Positions 22,728 to 33,640 of a DNA stretch of 64,000 nucleotides are shown here, piece after piece. Position numbers and translations under genes: made by a program. Every line of letters starts with the position of its first letter. Positions within the stretch are counted from its first letter, which is position 1. This DNA comes from Pochonia chlamydosporia 170 (Eukaryota; Ascomycota; Sordariomycetes; Hypocreales; Clavicipitaceae), in the NCBI RefSeq assembly GCF_001653235.2, contig NC_035790.1, positions 4,898,001 through 4,962,000 on the forward strand, in the 5' to 3' direction. Below the pieces are notes generated by a model. That model made no database searches. It was not told the origin of the DNA and saw nothing but the letters and a program-made list of their open reading frames with translations.

Positions 22728-25700
22728 ATGAATCGCTTTCGAAACAAGAAGAAGGGCCGGGATGACAACTCTATTGGTGGCCGCCCATCGATAGATACCG
22801 AACCGTCTGGTCCATTCCGAATGTTTGGCAAGAAGAAGACGCAAGATGACGAACCCAAGAAGGAGATCGACCTCGCCGCAGCCTTGCCACCTAGTGATGA
22901 TTTTCGTACTAGCCTCCTAATGACAGGCTTGTCAGCCCGTTTTTCAATGCTTCGAGAACAAGATGACCCGAATAGCAAGCTCGGTAAGGCCAGCGATGAC
23001 AGTGTCCTTTTCCCAAAGCGACAGTCACGGCTGGCGGACTTGGGCGGCTTCGGGGCCGGACTTGATGACATTGCCGAAATTGAATCGTTGAAAGCACCTC
23101 GTATGGGCCGATTCGACCCGTATCAGTCGGATGATGCATCTTCAACGACAGGTAGCATAATGGGCCGCTCCAAACCGACAGAGGGCAACAACCTTTTTGG
23201 TGGCCGACAGAAAATCTACAAACTTACAGCCGGTTCTAAAGCTGGTATGACTGGCAGAGCCCTCTATGACGACGATGTAGCCCAATCTTCATTTCAGAAA
23301 TGGCGGCAAGCGGAGAAGGAACGCAAATCAATGGAAGAAGATCGGAACAACGATGCTTTGGACGCTGAATCAACTCTCAATTACAACCGACGTCGTGAGA
23401 CCAGTTCGACTACATCATCAGTTCCATCCGGGGCCCGAAATTCAACGGCGGCCACATCAATCGCCTCTCAGCCATCCTCAATCAAAGACAGTCAATCCAG
23501 CAATCACCTGGCAGGTCTTGAGCGAAGTGTCACTCGAACTCGCCGGCTTTACGAACAGGGCTTGAACCAAGATTTGCACGACCAACAGTCCTCCGCAGTG
23601 TCAAGAATGGATACTCTGTCACGGCAACGCCCCTTTGGTTCACGGACCCCAGATCCAATGTCATCAATTACTTCACCCACAAACACAGCATTTGGCGATC
23701 GTAGCTCAGATCGCCGCCCCATCCTATCCAAGGCCAGCGCGCCTAATCTGCGATCCTTTAGTCCGTCTATGATGACTTCAGCTCAAACGAGTCCTGCCGA
23801 TTCAACCAGCAAATTCACGAGACAAGAATCAAAGCCTAGCTTTGTAGCGAGTCCCCCTTTGAGCCCGCCTATTAGTGAACACGAGGAGCATCCCGCTCTG
23901 GCCATCCAACCCAACGACCGTGGTAAGGCAACAGCGATGGGGGTATTTAATCGACCTGCAATGCAATATGATGAATCTCGCTACGCACAAAGACAACGCC
24001 AGCTTCAGCAAGGTCGAGATCCATCCACCTCCAGGTACACCGAGTCGGCAGCCTCTTCCGTTGGAGGCAGGTCACGGTCATCATCAGCCCAAAGACCATC
24101 CACAGAGAGGGCTGCTCCGAAAATGACACTTCCTGGGACCACGACGGACGCTCGACGAGAATCATGGCAGCACATTCTTCGACGATAGTGATGATGGCTC
24201 CTTGGACAACCGAGTCATTCCTCCGGCGGCCACCCCTCAGCTCACGATTGAGCGACCAGATGATCACGATCATCCTGCCTTTCGCAAATCTGCCCTTCCA
24301 ACCCCCTTGTCACTGACATCTCCCAAAGATTCTGAGGATGGTGACTCTCTTTCCCCAGCTTCACGGACCGAACCCCCAGAAGATTCCCCCACTCTGGGCC
24401 CCAATGCAGGTTTAAGTGGCATGGTCCGACAACACCTTCGGCACGATAGCAACGCATCCTCCGTGTACGGACCGATGAACCATGAAGTAGAGTCTGGCGA
24501 CACTGAGAGCAGAGCCGTGCTTCCTGTGAGAAATGGCGTCCATGATGTCACCGACGAAAGCACAGCAGACCTGGATGATTTTGCCCAGCACCTGGCAGAT
24601 GGTGCCCGGCGTGTTCGTGAGCGGCTGACAACATATGTTGAGTCCGATCATGAGCGTTCTGCGCCTCCCACTCCCCCTCAGTCCGACCACAACAAGGAGC
24701 TGGCTACGTCTAGGTCAGGCGGTCTCGGCATGCTAAGGTCGAAATCAAGCCGAGGATCGCTGTTTGAGAAGGCCGAGAGGGAGCGTGGGCGCAGCAAGAC
24801 CCTTAAGTCCTCGGGATCGCCACCTAATACACTGGGCACATCGCCTTCCCCAAGAAAAGCTTCAAGTAGCCGGGCAGGATCACGTAACGGCGAAATTGCC
24901 AGCAAGCCAAGCGAAGCATCTCCGGTTGAAAAAGAGGAGAATGTCCACGTGGGCCTCAAGGCCTTCCGTCAAGCACGCCGGGAGCTACAGAAGATGAAGG
25001 AGCTGGAAGTACAACAGCGACATACCCAGAAGCCCGGCCCTGGTCAAGAACGCCCACCAAACAGTCGGGTAGCGTCATATGAGAATGGACCGCCACCTGC
25101 GATTTTCAATCGAATGCCTCGAGACGGTGAGAGTTACGGAAGTCGATCTAGAGCAGGTTCTCGAGCCGCCTCAGAGCGCGAGCGAAGTGGTTCTGAAGCC
25201 AGCAATGGTGGTCGCGCTTATAGCCGTGGCCCCCGACTTCGCAACGGCTCAGCGACATTCGAAGAACACTATGGTCGGCCAGGTGTGAACGGCTCCCCGG
25301 GGCCAGACCTGCGACGCCAGCCCATGGAGTCACCTGGCATGTCTCCCTACATGGCCTCTGGGCATTCACCAGTCGGAATGAGCCCAAGCCACAGCGTCGG
25401 GGGATTTGAGGCCCCTGGCAGGTACTACCCCCCCGGCATGCAGTCTCCCCAACAGCCAGACTCGGCTCCTTATTCCAGAAGTCGTAGCGGCAGCCTGCTC
25501 GGTGCTGCTGCATCGACTCCAAACTTGCATGGCAGCGCAGCGGCACCACCTTTACCGCCAATCAACCCGCGACGAAAAAACGGCTTCCCGAGACAAGGTG
25601 ACGAGGCTCCGGGACTACACCACCATAACGGACCGTATGCCGCGGGAGATGGATATGCCGGAGACGACGATGGCAGCCCCGAACTCTACAGAGGCCGAAT

Positions 25701-25803
25701 GCCCATGAAAGGACCGCCCAGGCAAAGCCCCCCTCGCATTGTCCGACCAGGGATGCCGCCCTCCAACATGTCAAGCGCCAGTCTACCTGGAGGCATGATT
25801 TAA
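22728..25803 (+). CDS. Long intrinsically disordered fungal protein, frame broken near 24171
   Basis: ATG at 22728 (context GCCGCAATGA) opens a frame that runs to TAG at 24186-24188. A second frame, shifted +1 and coding-like from about 24172, continues to TAA at 25803. Joined, the two give about 1,020 aa. The N-terminus is conserved-looking and charged (MNRFRNKKKGRDD, then FGKKKTQDDEPKKEIDLA and SLLMTGLSARFSML). The rest is rich in Ser, Pro, Arg and Gln, with many SP/TP and RS sites, a short basic/coiled stretch VGLKAFRQARRELQKMKELE in the second half, and a P/G-rich C-terminus. I do not recognise a catalytic domain. The composition suggests a phosphoregulated scaffold (inference). The break may be a real frameshift, an assembly error, or an undetected GC-rich intron ending at the CAG at 24168-24170; see the finding. 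Confidence 0.75.
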
Positions 25804-27154
25804 ATCATCAAGGCATGTGGTTTGAATCAGCAATACTTATTTCACCAAAATCAAAGACCTCTGTACACATTACTTTTCTTCCTTCTCACATATTTGTTGC
25901 GTTGTGAGCGAAAAGGGGTTTCCGCGACGTGTGACAATGACGAGTACCCTGGAAACCCCTTTTGCCGATGTCACGACGTATTTTAGCATCCGCGAGCCTA
26001 CGCTTTATAAGGACAAACTCTTTTGTAATACGAATGACGGCCTTTCTTCAGCCCAGGTTGGACGAAATCATGTATGAACGGCACGCAGTGCACCGCTAGC
26101 GACCGAATTTGGCCCTTTCTTTGCTCCTCATTTTCTTCGTCTCATCTCTCTTCTTCTGTCTCAAATACTTATTCCTCATCATTTTGTGTGTTTTTAGCAC
26201 TACGTTTATAAATGTGTGTTTTGCTGTTTTTCTGGGGGACGGGACGTTTGTTGTATGCCAACAATCAGGACGCCTCCTGGAATCAAAGATCAGGCTGGAC
26301 TTTGATCTACTCTTTTGGCGTCGGGACATACTCGAGCGATTATTAAAAAAAAAGGAAAGGTCTTTGAAGAATGGACAAGGCGCAACATTTAATTTGAGGA
26401 TATTGCAAGTCGCATATAAGGGGTCCTATGGGGTTCGTGAAACAATAAGATGGACATTCCTGGTGTATTGAGCAGAGAACATATATACATACACAAGCAA
26501 TTGACGAAATTTCAAAATTGAGTAGTTTGAATGTGATGTGTCGTGTTGTATTGTGTTGTGTTTAGTGAGATATTTGCCCGTGGTCATGAACCGATGGCCA
26601 TCGGGGAAGTTCGCAAATGGTGGACCTCCGGGCCGGTCAAGCGGAACAAGGCCAAGTCATTGATAAGTTGCATAAAGTTACATTGGCAGCTGAATGGCTT
26701 TCTATCTCAGAGTCACACCATACAGCCGCACACTATTGTCCAATATAACTAACTGCAAGATCAATATATCTGCAAAAAGGCCCAGTGCCTGCACAAGACA
26801 AGTCCCATGCTTGGAATTCAGCCTTCCGCCCAGTTCGTTACCTCCCCCATACAGGAATATTGAAACCCATTGCACAGATTCAACTGGGCCGGGGGAAAAC
26901 AAGAATCGCCCCGCTGCATCAGCCATCAGCCATCGGCGTAGTCGGCGACAAAAAGTCAGGTCATCTTTTTTTTTTGAAGAAGGAAGCCTTGCAACGTGGG
27001 GGTGTGAGAGTGGAGGAGATGTAGCGTGGGGAAAGGTAGCTTCGTTACATTCCAAGTTTGTGCATGATTTAAAAAGACTGGACTGCACGGCAAAATACAA
27101 TGTATCGATTTATTTTACATTTTTACTCCGTACGTTGATTACAGCATTGCGATA
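25804..27154. other. Intergenic region, 3' UTR and GNAT promoter
   Basis: Begins with the T-rich 3' flank of the disordered-protein gene. A hydrophobic frame at 26109-26471 is a by-product of T-rich sequence. A TACTCCGTA motif lies at 27124-27132, only 22 bp before the next ATG. No gene seen. Confidence 0.5.
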
Positions 27155-27875
27155 ATGGCGTTTATACGACCCTACCAAAAGAGTGACTTTGATGCCACGG
27201 CGCACATTGTAAATCTCCCTCCCCAACTCACTTCCTCCGCAAAAGTTAACAGGTGAATAGTGTCGCGAAACTCTTCCAGAGAATGTATCCACGTCAGAGC
27301 CCCTCCGCCGCTGGGCACCCTACATCTGGACCCATCAGTACACGCACCTCTCCCCCTCGACATGCTTCGTTCTCGACGACGGCACCGGCAAAGCGGTAGG
27401 CTACTGCATCGGGTGTCCGGACATATACGCCTTTCAGGCCCGGTACGACGACTACGTCCGCGAGGTGCTGGAGCCGGCAGGGGAGCTTCCCCGGGCGGAC
27501 ACGTACAAGATGGAGAGGAAGCTGCCGTGGGTGGTGGACGGGGAGTTTAAGGAGGATGCGCTGGCGCAGACGGCGTGGTCGGGACACTGGCTGCTGGTGG
27601 ATGGGAATGAGGATTTGCTGGCGGACGGGTACAGGGCGACGATGCATGTGGATTTGCTGGATGGGTGGCAGGGCAAGGGATGGGGGAGGAAGTTGGTTGA
27701 TTTGTTTGTGGAGAGCGTGAGGAAGACGGACTCGGAGTTTGGTGAGAGCAAGGGGATTTGGATTGGGGTGGGGGCGTCGAATGCAAAGGTTGTGCCGTTT
27801 TATGAGAAGTTGGGGTTTCGGGTGAAGAAGAGGGAGGTGAGGAGTAGTAATATTACTATGGTGAGGGACTATTGA
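27155..27875 (+). CDS. GNAT-family N-acetyltransferase
   Basis: Two exons: 27155-27208 and 27261-27875. The protein is 222 aa. Exon 1 gives MAFIRPYQKSDFDATAHI. A 52-bp intron (GTAAAT donor, TTAAC branch, TAG acceptor) joins in phase to CRETLPENVS, then RRWAPYIWTHQYTHL. The acetyl-CoA binding loop of motif A is seen as GWQGKGWGRKLVDLF (about 153-167; Q-x-x-G-x-G). Motif B is NAKVVPFYEKLGFRVKKREV near the C-terminus. The gene is cytosolic by appearance, with no signal or membrane segment. The substrate is unknown; fungal relatives are annotated only as acyl-CoA N-acyltransferases. Codon ending changes strongly along the gene from C to G. The TACTCCGTA element 22 bp upstream is unusually close to the start. 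Confidence 0.9.
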
Positions 27876-28838
27876 GGAAGATGGAGTGTAGATAGTTGGA
27901 TGGTGGTTATGGAGTTGGTTAGATGAAGGAGTTTGCTACAAGCGTCATGAATAAAAGACAAGACAAATTGCACAAGGCGCACCAGGTGCACATCGCATAT
28001 GAATGAAAGAAAGACAGCTAGGTAATGAGTTTTTTTTATTCCTTTGCCAGAGTCTAACTGGAAAGCTGGGCTACACTAGTCATGATATCTGAAGCCCTTT
28101 ATCAGGCCCTCTTGTGCAGATAATGAAATACATGGTACATGTCGACAAGGACGAATGGTACAATTCATGAAAACAAGGTCCCTGCGCCGGTGGGAAAATT
28201 AAAGAAGAGACAAAAGTTCAAAAGGACACCAAGAATTCAATGATAAACCCTTTCGCCAGTCAAACGTCCCCGTTCCCTTTCAACCGAGTAATCCATTGAC
28301 ATTGTCTGTTTGCGTGCGAGTGCGAGAAAACGGAATATCCGTCGTCAATCCCGGGCCACCATCGCCGTCTGCGCCACCTTCCCACGTCGGTCGATACATG
28401 CGTGACAAGGCTTGGAATAAAGCGAAAAGGAAAAAAAGAGTTGAGAAAATAAGAGGCGGTGCTGAGAGGAAAAAAAAAAAAAAGACTCAAAAAATGGCGT
28501 TTGCTTCGTTACAATTGATGGGGGTATCGCAGCCGTAGATTACGGCTTTGGTAACAAGGAAAAACAAAAGTAGGCTGGAAATCAAACGCGGCGAAATATT
28601 TCGTGTACCGTAGGAGCCATGATGCGTCGCAGAAACGAAAAATGGATGCTTCGTGTCGTCTCAAGTCCTGCTGAGGAGGATAGTCAAGAGTCTTTGCGAT
28701 GGGAGCATCTGTAGAATTCGTCGTTATTTTGTGAGCAGTGGCAACGAGGCTCGGCTCGTCGCCTTGGCGAGGTCCGTGTCTCGTAGGCCACTGGTGTCTT
28801 GGCGGACCTCGACGCTCAACATGTGCGAGATGTGCACA
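27876..28838. other. Convergent intergenic region
   Basis: 3' flank of the GNAT gene (AATAAAAG near 27950) and of the minus-strand mini-gene. A-rich runs near 28430 and 28470. No coding signal. Confidence 0.5.
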
Positions 28839-28943
28839 TTAGGAAGCAGGGCAGTTGTTGCATTGCTTGTGGCCACAGGCGCTGCAGGTGGTGCTAATGA
28901 CAATCATGCCACCGCATTTGCAGCAGTACTCGTAGGCGGGCAT
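28839..28943 (-). CDS. Candidate 34-aa Cys-rich mini-protein with three CxxC pairs
   Basis: ATG at 28943-28941 in good context (CATCAAAATGCC), stop TAA at 28839. The product is MPAYEYCCKCGG, then a short hydrophobic linker, then TCSACGHKQCNNCPAS. Cysteines at 7/10, 20/23 and 28/31 form three CxxC pairs, with His25 between the second and third. This is a plausible zinc-ribbon-like knuckle and resembles short Cys/His fungal proteins of unknown role. Upstream on the same strand lie a TATAAGTC box (29163-29170) and a purine/pyrimidine-biased leader of about 220 bp, which favours a real transcript. Codons upstream in the same frame are open but look like leader. It might be one exon of a larger gene. 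Not recognised further. Confidence 0.5.
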   Translation of the reverse strand: MPAYEYCCKCGGMIVISTTCSACGHKQCNNCPAS

Positions 28944-29162
28944 TTTGATGGGGAGTTTTTGGTTGGATTTGCGTTGTGGTTTGGTGTGCGTTGTGAAAGT
29001 GAGGCTCAAATGGCTGACAGTAGCGAGTAGCGCTTGAGAGGATGACTTTGTGATATCAAGTTCAAGTCCAAAGACCAAGTTAAAGAGAAGATGAGAGTGG
29101 GAGAAAATGGTATGAAAGGGAGGAAAGAAGGCTTCTTTTTAACTTTACGGGGGAGAAGGAGA

Positions 29163-29170
29163 GACTTATA
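29163..29170 (-). promoter_or_regulatory. Possible TATA box of the CxxC mini-gene
   Basis: TATAAGTC on the minus strand, about 220 bp before the ATG at 28943. Position and sequence fit a core promoter; weak by itself. Confidence 0.35.
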
Positions 29171-29766
29171 AGGAGGAGCCAGACGGCCTGGCTGGATGCT
29201 TAAGTGAGAAGGGGGGGTGTCGAGTCTTCTTGGTGTACGGTGGTGTGTGAGTGTGAGTATGAGTGTGAGGAGCAGGAGTGATGGTGGTGGGTGCCTTGAG
29301 TTCAAGAGCTACTCAAAATGGGACATTTCAGGGACAGGAGCTTTGGTTTCTCAAAGCTTCACCAAGACGTCACACTCGTTCCATGCCATTCAAGGGAACG
29401 AAACTACTGTGCAGTGCAGTACTTGAAGCGGGGGCAACATCATCTTGAGGCGTCCAGATGGTACCAAAGGCGACCAGTGAGAACAAGGGGAAATAGACCG
29501 TGTAAAAGCGAAGGCGGGAAATCTGACAGAATGTGCCGAATTCAGTGTGGGAAAAGACTGATCTGATGGACCGGACAGACAAAATAAAATGAATTGACGA
29601 GACTCGACCCAGGCCGCCGTGGAGCTTGGAGGTGCCGCCGCCCGCCGTGCCGCTGGTGCTGCCATGTTGTCAATACAAGGTCAAGGGAGCTCGACGCAGG
29701 AGAAGGCTGCGATAAAGCCAAGCAGATGCCATGACGCATTTCCGTCTGTCATGGCCAGGCTTCCAA

Positions 29767-29806
29767 GCCTTGGTTGGCCTTGGTTAGCCTTGGTTGGCTC
29801 TGGTTG
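29767..29806. repeat. Tandem repeat, 10-bp unit x4
   Basis: Units GCCTTGGTTG, GCCTTGGTTA, GCCTTGGTTG and GCTCTGGTTG, followed by a partial GCTTGGG. Period is close to one helical turn. Confidence 0.85.
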
Positions 29807-32800
29807 GCTTGGGATGGTGGCGGAAGAGGATGCAGTTCATCCAAGCGCCATTTTCTGGTTGGCTGTCGGCCGCGAACAGAACGGGGGCTGGACTTGGAGG
29901 CTCGATGTCGGGAGACAATCTTGCAGCCAGACATGCAGAACCCTGCGACTGGGGACAGGGGCCCCTTACGGAGCACATTTTTGATGGAGACGGTGACATG
30001 GGGACCCAAAGGACCTTATTTGCTGGTCCTCGCACCGAGTATCCGTACTCTGTCCACGATGTGTGGTGCCAGTGTCATGATATCCTGGTGTGAGGTGAGA
30101 TGAAGAGTCACCACCAGTCACCACCAAGTGACTGCTTCAACACCAACGCATTCGTTTGATTGAACGGCGCCTACACCAGTGGCCATTTCCATGTGTCACT
30201 GGCATGTCCGGTATGGTACAGGATGCCCTCCAGTCTGGCCCGTATTTCGGAACAACACGGCCTGAAATGGCCACTTGCACAACTCCTCTCCTCTTCAATG
30301 TTCTCTCGTGGCGAATTGCAGTACAGTAGAAGGCGAAGCCAATCTGAACACTGGTGTTGCGGATGCTCGGCGGTACGCTCGCTGCCCACGCGATTTGATG
30401 TTGCTGCTGCTCACAAGGCCTGCTCGTTCCGATTTTTATTCGTTCTCTCATGCGTTTGCTTCTGGCCAGGCACTGTTCGTCATGGCGAAACTGTAATATC
30501 GAGAACGGCAAGGCAACGTCGCACAGCGATGACGGCCAGGCAAAAATTGAAACTTTTTTGTCTCTTGTGTGCCGTCATGGTCTGTCTCACTTGACCTGCT
30601 CTAGATCTCGACTTTGGCTGAAACCACCGACCCAGCCAAGCCAAGCATTTGTCTCCTGCGTCTTCTTCCCACCTGCGACCTGGAACCCGGCGCCATCAAC
30701 AACACCAATGCTACGGGATGCTGCACTAATGACGCCACTGGCCCACAAGGGACTCTAAGGAAATGCACATCTGGATGGACTGGCGGGACTAGCATGTGCT
30801 ACTGAGTGCGAGCTAGCTGAGAATGTATGTCCCAGCTTTGAGTTTGTCTGTCTTCAAAAGCTAAAAGCCGTGGTAGACTGTTTGGCTCATTTTGCGGGGT
30901 CCAGCAGAGTCCGGGCGTGTAGAAGCCGACAAGACGCCTTCATTCCCCTCGTTTTGACCTATCAAGCTCGCGTTGCTTGAGTTTACCTCGAGGAAGAAAG
31001 GCCGCGAGAGGGTGTCCTGCATTTTGGATTGGAGAATCGTCCCGCCCTTCGTTGTTATGTCTGGGATGCTCGTCTGAGCGGCAGGGCCATATTATTGCAT
31101 CCAGGCTCCATCCAACTTGTTGTATTGATAGCTGATTAGTTTTTCCTTCCCCCCGAACCCATTTATCTAGGGTCCATCGCGAGTTGACGATCTTCTCCAG
31201 ATGGTCGCACGCACACGCACGGATGGGGATCTGACAGGGTGGAGTGCTGCTCTTGTCCTAGGTTAGAAGGTTCATTCTCACAGTCAGAGCTTGAAATGCG
31301 CAGTGACGACTTCTTTGGCTTGGCTTTGATGAAAATAGTCTCCAAGGTCCTGCCGTTTCCATTGGATAGGCTGGGTTCACAAGGTTGAGCCATATGCTCA
31401 GCAGTCTTGTAACACCCGAGCTCAAAGCTCCCTGAACCGGAAACGAAGATTGTCGACGAATGGCCTGATGGTTGGCAAATATTATCGTCGAGTTCAAGGT
31501 ATATCACTCGTTCGAGATTCATGAACCCCGCGAAAAGAACGAGGGTATACGGAGTAGTAATTGGAGGGTTGGGGTTTGATGAGCAGCAAGCGGCTCTTGG
31601 GCCGACCGGCCCAGACCACCGCAGAGGCGCAAAATAGTATCGACGACGAGAGATGGGGTTTCTCGGTAGCAAATTAGCTGCATGGCGCTGGCTTGGGGCT
31701 GCAGCCTGCTGTCAAGTTGAAGCTAAGCTGGCTTCTTGCAGACACCATCAATTCGACTCTTGTGCAATCTTGGTTGGGTTGATCCAAGGCTGTCCAGCAT
31801 CGACCATACACACCAGACGCACAGCTGCGTTCCAGCCATTTTCATGTGATGGTGGGGTGCACCTTTGTGTGAAACGGGCGTCTTCTAAATCTGGACCATG
31901 GAACAGAGTCTGGAGATGCTTGGCGTCGGAGGATGAATTTTGATGATGATGGTTTGCTGGATGCTTATTCCAGTTTCTGCCGAGAGTCCAAGCTGGTCGT
32001 GTGCTGAGCTAACTCTATGGAGTACTCCGTACGGAGAATGGGTGACGAAGATGCCGTGGCTGGTGCTGACATAATTCGAGGCCAGTTATTTTGGAAAGCC
32101 AAGTCTTCGTCTCTGAAAATGGAAAGCATTGAGCGCTGCACTGCCTGATGGGCCAGTTTGAATACGGCCAAGATTGACACGGCAATTCATCAGCACCACG
32201 GAAGACTGCCCGCGAAATGGAATACCCGAACAATAATGCCTCGAAGGCGACCTTTGCAAATGATCCACGTAATGGACAGCCTTGGATTTGAAAATGCCTA
32301 AGAAGGAGGCGCGTGCACCGTATTCATATCATGATGCCTGGCTCAGCATGAACAATGACGAGGAAAACCACCAGGCGGAGCGGGTTCAGTGCGACAAGGC
32401 TCCTCTCTGGGAGAAGAATTCGCGAAACGGCGCTTGTTCGGCTGGAAGCGAATGACGAATGTTAGGTTGAGAGTGTAAGAACATCAATGAATGGGCGGAT
32501 TTGAGTCAAAGCGTGTTTGATCGCGAGGCACTCACACGTACCTTCCCTCAGATGAGGGAACAGTAACTGCCGAAATGGAATATTCTGCACACACGCTTAT
32601 TCAACTCTGCTGCTGAGGTTGAGCGAGCCCGTGATTCCATCAATTCCAGTCTGGACATTGCTCAAAATAGCCGAAATCTACCATCCTCTTTTGAACGTGC
32701 CCAGTGTCTCAAGTTTCAACTGTGAGCTGAGTGAGAGGCAACTCGCAGAGGGTGACGGTGACGGTGACGTGGGACCAGTGCCAAAAACAGGGCTGTGCTT

Positions 32801-33640
32801 TAGACAGTCCCCTCCCAGTTCAGACCGATCATTGGCCAAACTCCTTCAACCCCCACAATTCCACATCTCCCATGCCTGCTCCGGCTGTCGTGCCTCGTCT
32901 TGAGCCCAGGAAGCCTTGAGGTCTGCCTGGGTGGCCACTTTACGCATCTCTGCCATTCAGAACGCCGATGGACCCTGAAAATGGCCTTTTTGGGCAATTC
33001 GCATAGCATAAACACCGGAGATTTGGCCCTCCGATCCATTCAAGTCCCATCCAGAAGCCCGAACTTTGTACCGCCAAGGTGCGCTACCAAGAGGCAGCAC
33101 AATCTCAGCTTGGTACTCTGGCAGCTTGGCCCGCCAAATGTGTTCATTGCGACTCCGACTCACACACGACTGCGACTTGGCCATGAGTTTGCCCTGAACA
33201 ACGCCTGAGACGCCTCAGCAATCAGTGACCCTCACTAAAATGGTCATTTCCAACGCTGTGTGGGGAAACGAAGCTGCCCAGAATAAAAAGCCCCCTTACG
33301 CCACGGAGGATCCCATACAAGTAGCCGTGATGCTGCCGTTATTCCAGTTTGAGGGAGGCTGACTTTGGGCATTGTTTGTGGCATATTCTGACAAAATATA
33401 TATCACGGACAAGGTTTGCGAGGCAGTTCGGGGCGAACACTTTCGCAAGTCTTTGGCATATAATAAGGCCTCGGTGTTGGGCTCGCTGTTGGTGTTTGTC
33501 GGACTGGATTCACTACACTCTTGATTCCTGTGATCTCACCAAGATACTCTGCCGCGATACGATCGAGACAAGAACAGAACAGTCGAAGCCGCGACAAGAA
33601 CCAATTCTTTTATGCTATCTCCTCAAACAAATACTGCACA

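Larger units (their letters stand above)
28944..33640. other. 4.7-kb non-coding region
   Basis: Contains the leader and promoter of the mini-gene (to about 29250), a 10-bp repeat array at 29767, TACGGAGTA copies at 31548 and 32023, a GGTGAC triplet at about 32753-32770, and finally the promoter of the VWA gene. A Cys-containing frame at 30614-30805 was considered and rejected. Nothing else coding was seen. Confidence 0.45.

Noticed and set aside
26109..26471. Very hydrophobic 120-codon frame
   Set aside because: Product of T-rich 3' flanking DNA; hydrophobic codons are TTN by composition; no start context or downstream gene structure.
30614..30805. Short frame with six cysteines ending GGTSMCY, preceded by a hydrophobic leader-like stretch at 30529-30594
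   Set aside because: No ATG in its own frame. The only in-phase splice from the leader would need a 31-nt intron. Another frame is open over the same bases.
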